Source: an uncultured Clostridia bacterium (GTDB taxonomy: Bacteria; Bacillota; Clostridia; Oscillospirales; Ruminococcaceae). Taken from it: a stretch of DNA of 50,675 nt. A model generated the notes under the pieces. The model did no database searches, was not told the origin of the DNA, and worked only from the letters and a program-made list of their open reading frames with translations. This document shows positions 33,840-42,098 of this stretch, piece after piece. The first letter of the stretch is position 1, and each line of letters starts with the position of its first letter. A program made the translations under genes and the position numbers. The stretch lies in the NCBI GenBank assembly GCA_947628655.1, contig CANRAS010000014.1, forward strand, positions 1 to 50,675. Direction: 5' to 3'.

Positions 33840-35093
33840 TTAAACTTCCCAACTGCCCAGATACTTCTCCTGTTCGGGGGTGAGTTTGTCTATCTCAAAG
33901 CCCCACGCTTTGAGTTTACGCTCCGCGACTTTGCGGTCGATTTCTTTCGGAACGTTTACCGTTTTGTACTCGCGGGATTTCAGCGTTTCGGCGTTCTTTG
34001 CGATGTATTCCGCGGAAAGCGCCTGAATAGCGAAACTCATATCCATAATTTCCGCCGGGTGACCGTCGCCCGCCGCGAGGTTCACAAGGCGACCCTCCGC
34101 TATTACGAATACCGTTTTCCCGTTTTTGAGTTTATAGCCCATTATGTTATTGCGCGCAAGGTAACTACTCTCGGCGATTTCGCGAAGTTTCGCCATATTT
34201 ACCTCAACGTCAAAATGTCCCGCGTTGCAGCAAATCGCGCCGTCTTTCATATTGTTGAACGCCTCCTCGCCGATAACGTCCGCGCAGCCCGTGACGGTCA
34301 CGAAGAAATCGCCTATCTTCGCCGCCTCGCGCATCGGCATTACCTTAAAGCCGTCCATTACCGCCTCCATTGCCTTTATCGGGTCAACTTCCGTTACGAT
34401 AACTTCCGCGCCCAAGCCTTTAGCGCGCATTGCAACGCCCTTTCCGCACCAGCCGTAGCCCGCGACCACCACCTGTTTGCCCGCGACAATAAGATTTGTC
34501 GTGCGGTTTATTCCGTCCCAAACCGACTGACCCGTGCCGTAGCGGTTGTCAAACAAATGCTTGCAGTCCGCGTCATTTACGAGTACCATCGGGAATTTCA
34601 GCGCCTTTGCCTTGTCCATCGCAAGCAGGCGGATAATGCCCGTCGTCGTTTCCTCGCACCCGCCTAAAACGTTCGGGATAAGTTCGGGGTGTTCGCTGTG
34701 TATCAAATTCACGAGGTCGCCGCCGTCGTCTATTATGATATTCGGCGCGTTTTCTATTACCTTTGAGATATGGCGGTGATACTCCTCGTCTGTCGAGTTG
34801 TACCACGCGAACACGTTCAGTCCGTCATGCACGAGCGCCGCCGCTACGTCGTCCTGCGTGGACAGCGGGTTAGAACCCGTGACGTACATCTCAGCGCCCC
34901 CCGCCGCAAGCACTTTGCACAAATATGCAGTCTTTGCCTCCAAATGCACGGAAAGCGCGACTTTAAGCCCCTTAAACGGCTGATTTTCGGAAAACTCCTT
35001 TTCAATTCCATTTAACAAAGGCATATTGCGTTTTACCCATTCGATTTTCCGCTTTCCGCTTTCCCATAATGTTTCATCTCTTACTTCGCTCAT
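33840..35093 (-). CDS. ahcY: Adenosylhomocysteinase
   Basis: This NAD-dependent hydrolase splits S-adenosylhomocysteine to adenosine and homocysteine, removing the product of methyltransferases. The 417-residue protein shows NPLSTQDDVAAAL, NIIIDDGGDLVNLIH, GGCEETTTGIIRL, LVNDADCKHLFDNRYGTGQS and the NAD site VVAGYGWCGKGVAMRAKGLGA, then NAGHFDVEV and NLAAGDGHPAEIMDMSFA. The shorter length fits prokaryotic forms. AAGGAGG precedes the ATG. Purine nucleoside phosphorylase further along the strand could process the adenosine or inosine released. Confidence 0.95.
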   Translation of the reverse strand: MSEVRDETLWESGKRKIEWVKRNMPLLNGIEKEFSENQPFKGLKVALSVHLEAKTAYLCKVLAAGGAEMYVTGSNPLSTQDDVAAALVHDGLNVFAWYNSTDEEYHRHISKVIENAPNIIIDDGGDLVNLIHSEHPELIPNVLGGCEETTTGIIRLLAMDKAKALKFPMVLVNDADCKHLFDNRYGTGQSVWDGINRTTNLIVAGKQVVVAGYGWCGKGVAMRAKGLGAEVIVTEVDPIKAMEAVMDGFKVMPMREAAKIGDFFVTVTGCADVIGEEAFNNMKDGAICCNAGHFDVEVNMAKLREIAESSYLARNNIMGYKLKNGKTVFVIAEGRLVNLAAGDGHPAEIMDMSFAIQALSAEYIAKNAETLKSREYKTVNVPKEIDRKVAERKLKAWGFEIDKLTPEQEKYLGSWEV

Positions 35094-35125
35094 TTTATAT
35101 CCTCCTTGAAATAATTAACATAAAT

Positions 35126-35758
35126 TTAATTTGTCTGGCTTGACAGCTTGTTCAAAAGGCGCTCTAATTCTTCTTCCAATGCGCTGTAGAACAATGTGAA
35201 CAGAATATCACAACTGCCCAGCAGGAACATATTTCTGTTGCTGACGGACGCGAGGGCGGGAACATAACTGTAGATGTAGCTTTTGTACCATTCCGCGTCA
35301 TACGCGGGAACGGCTTTGCCGAGTTTCACCATTCTGCGTATTTCCTCGAAATCATCGGAGATGATATTCTCGTAATTCCCCGCGCCTTTGGCAATCACCA
35401 TATCATACACGGTCTTTATCTGCTTGTCGTTAAGCGACCCCGACGGGGTTTTCACGTCTTTTAATTCGGGCAGGCGAACCGCGAACGAATATACCATAAG
35501 CGACAATACCCTTTCATATTCGGGAGAGTTCATCTCCCGGCAGCGCTCTTTATCGAGTTTTATCCCCGTATTATAGAGCGCGGCGGTGTCCGTGATATTC
35601 TTCAGAGCGATTTTGAAAATATCCTTTACGCTTACGTTATAAAAATCCTTATCGCCTATCATATAAATATATTTTACCGCGTTGAACAAAGAAACGCCCG
35701 CTTTAACTACTGTATCCGAAATCATAGTATACGCGGTGCGCTCGCTTATAAACTCCAT
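35126..35758 (-). CDS. Unknown helical protein upstream of ahcY
   Basis: This 210-residue protein is predicted soluble and mostly helical. No family was recognised. It has a GGAGG ribosome site and a perfect promoter, and is probably the first gene of an operon with ahcY, HAD and the response regulator (33-bp gap to ahcY). The C-terminal EEELERLLNKLSS segment could form a short coiled coil. Confidence 0.7.
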   Translation of the reverse strand: MEFISERTAYTMISDTVVKAGVSLFNAVKYIYMIGDKDFYNVSVKDIFKIALKNITDTAALYNTGIKLDKERCREMNSPEYERVLSLMVYSFAVRLPELKDVKTPSGSLNDKQIKTVYDMVIAKGAGNYENIISDDFEEIRRMVKLGKAVPAYDAEWYKSYIYSYVPALASVSNRNMFLLGSCDILFTLFYSALEEELERLLNKLSSQTN

Positions 35759-35798
35759 ATTTTACCTCCTTTGCCGATAAAAAACAAATACTGTATTT

Positions 35799-35827
35799 AT
35801 TATAAACCATTTCCTGCAATTTTTCAA
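35799..35827 (-). promoter_or_regulatory. Promoter of the unknown gene-ahcY-HAD unit
   Basis: Minus-strand TTGAAA (35822-35827) and TATAAT (35799-35804) are 17 bp apart, 40 bp before the ATG. Confidence 0.7.
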
Positions 35828-35971
35828 GATAGTTTTACTGCTTTTACCCGACGTTTGCGAATTTTATTCGGGAAATTTTTGCGCCGACCGCAGATAGGTC
35901 AAATTTGGACGGGGATTTTTGTGGAAAATGCACAAAGGCGTTTGGAGAATACGGGGATTTTGAATTAATAC

Positions 35972-36000
35972 TTGCAATTTGCGGTGAAATGTAGTATAAT
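35972..36000 (+). promoter_or_regulatory. Promoter of the nucleotidyltransferase gene
   Basis: TTGCAA (35972-35977) and TATAAT (35995-36000) are 17 bp apart. The leader is about 35 nt. The DNA between the two divergent promoters (35828-35971) shows nothing else. Confidence 0.7.
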
Positions 36001-36042
36001 AATATAATGTAGTATTGTGAGATTGGGACGGCAGGTGAAATT

Positions 36043-36471
36043 ATGGATAAACTGTATATTAAAACAGAACGCGAATATTGTTATGAGCATATTTTTTACT
36101 TCCCGATTATAAACGCCCTGCAAGGTCAGCGTGAAAAGTACGGCAAAATTTTAGAGAGAATACACCCGCTGAAGCAAAGAATTGTTTTAGAGCTGATGAA
36201 TAACGAGGAAATCAAAAACCTCTGCGCTAAGCTCAAAATATTTGGGAGCAGTATTGATACGCGAGCGGACATAAAAAGCGACCTTGACACCGCGATATTA
36301 TTAAAAGAGGACACAAAAGCGAACAGGTCCAGAGTAACCGAAATAATCGGCGAAAAAACAAATTGGAATTATGACGCGGTGTTCTTGAACGATATGGATA
36401 CGGAAACGGGATTATATAAAGTGATTATGAAAAAAGGGGTAGACCTTTTAGAGGTAAGAAGTAAGATATAA
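36043..36471 (+). CDS. Nucleotidyltransferase-fold protein
   Basis: This 142-residue protein has the polymerase-beta-like motif GSS (68-70) followed by DLD (80-82), with a third acidic position probably near DAVF. This is the minimal NT fold seen in MNT antitoxins and antibiotic nucleotidyltransferases. A helical N-terminal half precedes it. No HEPN partner is adjacent. AGGTGA precedes the ATG. The last codons (EVRSKI) and TAA stop are encoded by a heptad repeat tract, so the C-terminus seems to have been supplied by the intergenic element. Confidence 0.75.
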   Translation: MDKLYIKTEREYCYEHIFYFPIINALQGQREKYGKILERIHPLKQRIVLELMNNEEIKNLCAKLKIFGSSIDTRADIKSDLDTAILLKEDTKANRSRVTEIIGEKTNWNYDAVFLNDMDTETGLYKVIMKKGVDLLEVRSKI

Positions 36472-36615
36472 GATGTAAGAGGTCGAGCAATCCGCTACGC
36501 GGATTGCCCTCAAACAGCAGACTTCGCCTGCTGTCTGATAAGCGGTAAGAATTTAGAATTATCGCGTTATCCGCTTGCGGATAATATGTAAGAAATAAAA
36601 ATTAGAGTTAGGGTA
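36443..36615 (+). repeat. Heptad/hairpin element between the nucleotidyltransferase gene and nadE
   Basis: AGAGGTA/AGAAGTA heptads (36446-36482) begin inside the coding end of the nucleotidyltransferase gene. Hairpins GCAATCCGC/GCGGATTGC, ACAGCAG/CTGCTGT and TTATCCGC/GCGGATAA follow, then a second tract (GTAAGAAATAAAAATTAGAG) before the nadE start. No core or GACAATCT is present. Confidence 0.75.
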
Positions 36616-36620
36616 AAATT

Positions 36621-38546
36621 ATGTTTGACGGATTTATAAAAACAGCGGCGGGGACGCCGAAAATCCGCGTGGCGGACTGCGAATACAACGCGGGCGCGGT
36701 TATAGATTTGATGAACGAGGCAAAGCGGGCGGGCGTGAATATACTCGTGTTCCCCGAACTATGCGTTACGGGCTACACCTGCCACGATTTGTTTTATCAG
36801 CGGACGCTGCAAGACGGCGCTGTTAAGGCTCTGGAGCGAATTGTAACTTCTTCGGCAGGGTCGGATATGCTTTGCGCTGTCGGCTGTCCGCTCGTTTACG
36901 GGAAAAACAGCAAGCTTTATAACTGCGCTGTCGTGTTCCAAAACGGCGAGGTGCTTGGAGTTGTTCCGAAAATGCACTTGCCGAATTACAACGAGTTTTA
37001 CGAAATGCGTCAGTTTTCCGCGCTTTCGGATTACGAGAGCCGAACTATTGAACTTTTCGGGAAACAATATCCGTTCGGGTACGGACTGGTTTTCGAGTGC
37101 GCGGATATTCCCGAACTGAAGTTCGGCGTTGAATTGTGCGAGGATCTGTGGTCGCCCGAACCGCCCTCGACAGAACTTGCTCTTGCGGGGGCTGTTATAA
37201 TCGCGAACCTTTCCGCGTCAAACGAAACAATCGGCAAGGACGCTTACCGCAAAAGTCTTGTCACGGGGCAGTCGGCACGGCTTATCTGCGGGTACGTCTA
37301 CGCGAGCGCGGGCGACGGCGAAAGCACGCAGGATCTCGTGTTCGGCGGGCATAGAATGATAGCAGAAAACGGAACTGTCCTAGCCGAAAGCGAACTTTTC
37401 ACAAACGGGCTTACGATAACGGAAATCGACGTTCAAATGCTCGCGTTTGAACGTATGCACAATACTTCGTTCAGAGCGATGGACGACGCGCGGGCGCGGT
37501 ATATTAAATTCTCGATGGAGAAAAAGCCGACCGCGCTCACACGGAAAACAGAACCAAAGCCGTTTGTGCCGTGCGATGAAATTGAAAAGTCAAAGCGCTG
37601 CCGGGATATTCTCGCAATGCAGGCGCACGGTCTTGCAAAGCGCATAGAACACACCGCGTGCAAAACCGTTGTTATTGGAATATCGGGAGGACTTGACAGC
37701 TGTCTTGCGCTCCTTGTTTGCGTGGACGCGATGAAACTTCTAAACCGTCCGATGAGCGATATAATCACGGTGACAATGCCGTGTTTCGGCACGACAAAGC
37801 GCACTCGCTCGAACGCGGAGCGTCTGTGCGGAATACTCGGCACGGATTTGCGCATAATCGACATTACGGACAGCGTCCGTCAGCATTTCGCGGACATCGG
37901 TCAGGACGAAAACGACCACTCCGTCACCTACGAGAACGGTCAGGCGCGCGAGCGGACAAAGGTGCTTATGGACATAGCAAACAAGGACGGCGGTTTGGTG
38001 ATAGGCACGGGCGACCTTTCGGAACTCGCGCTGGGCTGGGCGACGTACAACGGCGACCATATGAGTATGTACGGCGTAAACAGTTCCGTGCCGAAAACAC
38101 TTGTACGGCATATAGTCAGCTTTTACGCGCAGTCGTGCCAAAACGCGGAACTTTGCGAAGTACTCACCGATGTGTACAACACGCCCGTATCTCCCGAACT
38201 TATCCCGCCGAAGGACGGGGAAATCTCGCAGATAACCGAAGATTTGGTAGGACCTTATGACCTGCACGACTTTTTCTTATACAACGCGATAAGGCGCGGT
38301 TTCCCGCCGAAAAAAGTCTACAGGTTAGCGCAGACGGCGTTTGCGGGCGAATTTGACGCGCCGACGATTTTAAAGTGGCTGAAAACGTTTTACCGCCGAT
38401 TTTTCTCTCAGCAATTCAAGCGGAGCTGTCTGCCCGACGGCGTAAAAGTCGGTTCGGTTACGTTATCCCCAAGGGGAGATTGGCGGATGCCCTCGGATGC
38501 TGTGGTCGGTGAGTGGATTAAGGCTTTAGAGGAGATTGTTGTTTAA
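36621..38546 (+). CDS. nadE: Glutamine-dependent NAD+ synthetase
   Basis: It amidates nicotinate adenine dinucleotide, the last step of NAD synthesis, taking ammonia from glutamine. The 641-residue protein has an N-terminal nitrilase-type glutaminase domain with Glu in VFPELCVTGYTCHD, Lys in KMHLPNYNEFYE and Cys in GVELCEDLW. The C-terminal synthetase domain has the P-loop GISGGLDSCLALL near residue 355 and GTGDLSELALGWATYNGDHMSMYGVN. It completes the NAD pathway begun by nadB and nadC 33 kb away. Confidence 0.96.
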   Translation: MFDGFIKTAAGTPKIRVADCEYNAGAVIDLMNEAKRAGVNILVFPELCVTGYTCHDLFYQRTLQDGAVKALERIVTSSAGSDMLCAVGCPLVYGKNSKLYNCAVVFQNGEVLGVVPKMHLPNYNEFYEMRQFSALSDYESRTIELFGKQYPFGYGLVFECADIPELKFGVELCEDLWSPEPPSTELALAGAVIIANLSASNETIGKDAYRKSLVTGQSARLICGYVYASAGDGESTQDLVFGGHRMIAENGTVLAESELFTNGLTITEIDVQMLAFERMHNTSFRAMDDARARYIKFSMEKKPTALTRKTEPKPFVPCDEIEKSKRCRDILAMQAHGLAKRIEHTACKTVVIGISGGLDSCLALLVCVDAMKLLNRPMSDIITVTMPCFGTTKRTRSNAERLCGILGTDLRIIDITDSVRQHFADIGQDENDHSVTYENGQARERTKVLMDIANKDGGLVIGTGDLSELALGWATYNGDHMSMYGVNSSVPKTLVRHIVSFYAQSCQNAELCEVLTDVYNTPVSPELIPPKDGEISQITEDLVGPYDLHDFFLYNAIRRGFPPKKVYRLAQTAFAGEFDAPTILKWLKTFYRRFFSQQFKRSCLPDGVKVGSVTLSPRGDWRMPSDAVVGEWIKALEEIVV

Positions 38547-38762
38547 GTAGCTAGAGAATAGTTGTTAGTTGTTAGCGAGTAATCCGCTTTGAAGGTAATC
38601 CGCAACGCGGATTACTCAATTACTCTATGGTGCGCTCCGCGCGCAAAAAGATTGTCCTTTAGTTAAAACGCACCTGCAACGCCTTGACCCGCAGACAATC
38701 TCAATACGCGCACGAAGTGCGCACATTATACTATTCACTGTGCATTATTAACTGTACACTGG
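38547..38762 (+). repeat. Complete core-less composite element after nadE
   Basis: TAG-type heptads (38549-38577) come first, then hairpin GTAATCCGC/GCGGATTAC, hairpin GTGCGC/GCGC and AGATTGTC (38649). GACAATCT (38694) follows directly, with hairpin GCGCAC/GTGCGC and CACTNNN heptads (38725-38760). This 216-bp copy has both inverted ends but no core, which shows the ends are the defining part. Confidence 0.85.
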
Positions 38763-38777
38763 AATTTGGAGCGCGAT

Positions 38778-39392
38778 ATGGCAGAACATTTACAAAGCAA
38801 ACTACTGCACTTTTTCACGGACGGTGCAAGTATTCACGAGGATTTCGCAAGGGCGCGGGACTTACGGGTCAGAAAACTGCGCCTTGTCGTCCGCGTATGC
38901 TTTTACGCGCATTGCCTTGCATTGGCGGTTTGCATAATACTTTCGGCTGTTCTGCACGCGGGCGCGGGGATTATCGCTGTCGCGCTTTGCTCGGCGGTGC
39001 TGTCGGCGCTTGCGTTTCTCGCGGTCGGGGATATGATGATTATTAAACTGCTTTTGTGCGCGGGCGACGCGGTTTTTGCCGTTTCAATGTTCATCACGGG
39101 TTCGCTTGCAAAAAACGGCGCTCCGTTTTTCGCGGTCGGCGCGGTTTCCGTTTTTGTGACGATTTTGGCGGTCGTTTCCCTGCTGACGGCGAAGTGCAAA
39201 ATCTTCTTAGATGAATTTCCCCCGCAGGCAATTCGGCGCGAACACTACACATTACTGCCCAATCTTCTCAGCACTATCCAAAAAGCGGAGGAAGAACCCG
39301 CGCCGAAACCCGTTAAGAAAACCGAAATGCAGGAACTTTCCGATAAGTTAAAAGAAATACTATGCGGAGAGGGAGAAAGAGATAAGCTGTAA
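38778..39392 (+). CDS. Membrane protein of unknown function
   Basis: This 204-residue protein has four hydrophobic helices between about residues 33 and 140, flanked by a charged N-terminus and a hydrophilic C-terminal tail (KAEEEPAPKPVKKTEMQELSDKLKEIL) that may be a coiled coil. No family was recognised. ATG 38778 with GGAG upstream is chosen over a TTG four codons earlier. The TAA stop lies in a TGTAAGAGGTTAG heptad tract. Confidence 0.65.
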   Translation: MAEHLQSKLLHFFTDGASIHEDFARARDLRVRKLRLVVRVCFYAHCLALAVCIILSAVLHAGAGIIAVALCSAVLSALAFLAVGDMMIIKLLLCAGDAVFAVSMFITGSLAKNGAPFFAVGAVSVFVTILAVVSLLTAKCKIFLDEFPPQAIRREHYTLLPNLLSTIQKAEEEPAPKPVKKTEMQELSDKLKEILCGEGERDKL

Positions 39393-39521
39393 GAGGTTAG
39401 AGGTAAGATGTAAGAATGTGGCTTTAAACCCCTAGCATCAACGCCTTGACCCGCAGACAATCTTTCTGCGCGCGGAGCGCGCACCTTGTCTTACCTCTTA
39501 CCTCTTACCTCTTACTTCTGC
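39386..39521 (+). repeat. Composite element upstream of polA
   Basis: GTAAGAGGTTAGAGGTAAG heptads lie over the stop of the preceding gene. GACAATCT (39456), hairpin GCGCGC/GCGCGC and four CTTACCT-type heptads (39488-39520) follow. No core is present. Confidence 0.8.
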
Positions 39522-39574
39522 GACTTCTAAGTCGTTCGTGTATAACAATCAGCATTACCCTTAGGAGGTGCTTT

Positions 39575-42070
39575 ATGAAATTACTGCTTATAGACGGCAA
39601 CAGTATAATGAACCGTGCATTTTACGGGATCCGCCTGCTTACAAGTCCGAACGGCGTTCCCACAAACGCGCTTACGGGGTTTATGAATATCTGGTTTAAA
39701 CTTCAAAAAGAGGAAAATCCCGACCGCGTATGCGCGGCGTTTGATTTGAAAGCGCCGACATTCCGTCACAAACTGTATGCCGATTATAAGGGAACGCGCC
39801 ACGCAATGCCCGATGAACTCGCCGCGCAAATGCCGGTTATAAAGGACATTCTGCGGGCAATGGGCATTGCCGTTGTCGAAAAAGAGGGCTACGAGGCTGA
39901 CGATATTATAGGAACGCTCTCCCGCGCCGCGCGCGAACAGGGCGCGGAATGTGTTATAATGACGGGCGACCGCGACAGCTTTCAGCTTGTGAACGACAAA
40001 GTGACGGTGCGGTTGGCGTCCAATAAAGAGGACGTGTTCTATACTCCCGCGAAAATACAAGAGGTTTACGGCGTTTCTCCGCGCGAAATGCTCGAAGTTA
40101 AAGCGCTTATGGGCGACAGCTCGGACAACATTCCCGGCGTCGCGGGAATAGGCGAAAAAACCGCGCTCGGACTTATTCAGAAATATCACAATATAGGGTA
40201 TATTTACGATAATTTATCTGAGCTTGAAATTTCAAAAAGCGTCCTTGCTAAACTTGAAAAAGGCAAAGAAAGCGCGGAACTGTCGCGGACTTTGGGCGAA
40301 ATATGCCTTACCGCGCCCGTGTCCGAAAACTTTGACGACTACAGGGTGCAAGGCGGGGACAAGGAAACCCTTGTCGGTATTCTGCGGGAACTCGCTATGA
40401 ACTCCGCAATAAAGAAACTCGAACTCGAAAACGTCAAGGCTAAGAAAGCGGAAATCACCGCGCCGAAACCCGTGCCGAAAAGCACGGTGACAGCGGATAA
40501 CGTGCCTTATGATAAAGACGCGTTAAGCGTTCTGATAATTGACGGTGAAATCGCCGTTTTCCGTGATAACAAGCGCGTTGACGGCGATGTGAAGTCCGTT
40601 CTCGAAAGCGGTGAACCGCTCCACACGCTGAACGCCAAAGAACTTTATTCTCAATGTATTCCCCGCGGTATAGAGCCGAAAAACATCACGTTCGATATGA
40701 CGTTGGCGGCGTATCTTCTCGATGTGAACGCGTCCGATTACGGAATTGAAAGGCTCTGCGCGAAGTATTCGGTGGACTACGACAAAAACGAACCCGCAAA
40801 ATCGCTTACGGCTCTGAATGTGATACTGTACGGCGAGATTTGCGCTCAGGGTATGCTGAAAGTATTGCGGGAAATCGAAATCCCGCTGTCGGAAGTCCTC
40901 GCGTCTATGGAACACGAGGGAATAGCGCTTGATACGGCGGGGCTTGAAAAGTTCGGCGAGGAGATACTCCCGCAAATAGCAAAACTTGAACAGGAAGTGT
41001 GGAATATCGCGGGACACGAATTTAACATAGGAAGTCCGAAACAGCTTTCCGCCGTGCTTTTTGAGGAACTCGCTTTGCCTGCGGGGAAAAAGCGCAAAAC
41101 GGGCTATTCGACCGATTCCGATACGCTTGAGGAACTGCTGGACAAAAGCCCTATTATTCAGCCGATACTTGACTTTCGGAAACTCACAAAGCTTTACAAC
41201 ACCTATGTAAAGGGACTTCAGAACGCCGTTTCGTCCGACGGGCGAATGTACACGACATTCAAGCAGACCGAAACACGCACGGGGCGCATAAGTTCGTCAG
41301 AGCCGAATATCCAGAATATTCCCGTGCGCACGGAACTTGGACGAAACTTTCGGAAATTCCTTATAGCGGGCGCGGGAAAAGTGCTTTGCGACGCGGACTA
41401 CAGTCAGATAGAACTGCGCGTTCTCGCCTCTTTATCAAACGACAAAGTGATGATAGAAACGTTTAAAGAGGGGCGCGATATTCACGCGGAAACCGCCGAA
41501 AGCGTTTTCCGAAAAACGGCGGGGCAGTCCGACCCCGACCTGCGCCGCAAGGCAAAGGCGGTGAACTTCGGCATTGTTTACGGCATAGGCGCGTTTTCAC
41601 TCGCAAAGGACATCGGCACGACAGTCGGCGACGCGAAACGGTATATCGACGATTATTTAAACCACTTTTCGGGTGTTCGGGCGTATATGGAGAATATCAC
41701 AAAATCCGCGCAGGCGGACGGTTACGCCGTGACGATGTTCGGCAGACGGCGGTTCATTCCCGAAATACTATCTTCCAATAAAGTCGTGCAGGCTTTAGGC
41801 AAACGCATTGCGATGAATACGCCGATACAGGGAACCGCGGCGGACATCATAAAAATAGCGATGATACGCGTTTTCAACAGACTTAAACGGGAACTTCCGC
41901 AGGCAAAACTTATTCTTCAGGTACACGATGAACTTATAGTCGAGGCTCCCGAAGATAATGCGGAGAAGGCTGTGAAAATACTGAAAGAGGAAATGCAGTC
42001 GGCGGTGGAACTTTCCGTACCGCTTATCGTTGACGCGAAATGCGGGAAAAGCTGGTATGAAACGCACTAG
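39575..42070 (+). CDS. polA: DNA polymerase I
   Basis: This polymerase acts in Okazaki-fragment processing and repair. The 831-residue protein has an N-terminal 5'-3' exonuclease/FEN domain (LIDGNSIMNRAFYG, EADDIIGTL, GDRDSFQL, GDSSDNIPGVAGIGEKTA). A middle 3'-5' exonuclease-like domain lacks the acidic DxE catalytic pair, so proofreading is unlikely. The C-terminal polymerase domain has TETRTGRISSSEPNIQNIP, DADYSQIELRVLA, RRKAKAVNFGIVYG and QVHDELIVE. ATG 39575 with AGGAGG is chosen; the longer reading would run through the repeat element. It is first in a six-gene run ending at the 46.9-kb terminator. Confidence 0.96.
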   Translation: MKLLLIDGNSIMNRAFYGIRLLTSPNGVPTNALTGFMNIWFKLQKEENPDRVCAAFDLKAPTFRHKLYADYKGTRHAMPDELAAQMPVIKDILRAMGIAVVEKEGYEADDIIGTLSRAAREQGAECVIMTGDRDSFQLVNDKVTVRLASNKEDVFYTPAKIQEVYGVSPREMLEVKALMGDSSDNIPGVAGIGEKTALGLIQKYHNIGYIYDNLSELEISKSVLAKLEKGKESAELSRTLGEICLTAPVSENFDDYRVQGGDKETLVGILRELAMNSAIKKLELENVKAKKAEITAPKPVPKSTVTADNVPYDKDALSVLIIDGEIAVFRDNKRVDGDVKSVLESGEPLHTLNAKELYSQCIPRGIEPKNITFDMTLAAYLLDVNASDYGIERLCAKYSVDYDKNEPAKSLTALNVILYGEICAQGMLKVLREIEIPLSEVLASMEHEGIALDTAGLEKFGEEILPQIAKLEQEVWNIAGHEFNIGSPKQLSAVLFEELALPAGKKRKTGYSTDSDTLEELLDKSPIIQPILDFRKLTKLYNTYVKGLQNAVSSDGRMYTTFKQTETRTGRISSSEPNIQNIPVRTELGRNFRKFLIAGAGKVLCDADYSQIELRVLASLSNDKVMIETFKEGRDIHAETAESVFRKTAGQSDPDLRRKAKAVNFGIVYGIGAFSLAKDIGTTVGDAKRYIDDYLNHFSGVRAYMENITKSAQADGYAVTMFGRRRFIPEILSSNKVVQALGKRIAMNTPIQGTAADIIKIAMIRVFNRLKRELPQAKLILQVHDELIVEAPEDNAEKAVKILKEEMQSAVELSVPLIVDAKCGKSWYETH

Positions 42071-42098
42071 GGCGAAATAAAAAACATTCGGAGATAAA

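Noticed and set aside
1-39521. CRISPR array as an explanation for the repeated palindromes
   Set aside because: Copies are dispersed singly across many gaps, with no regular spacers and no cas genes in the window.
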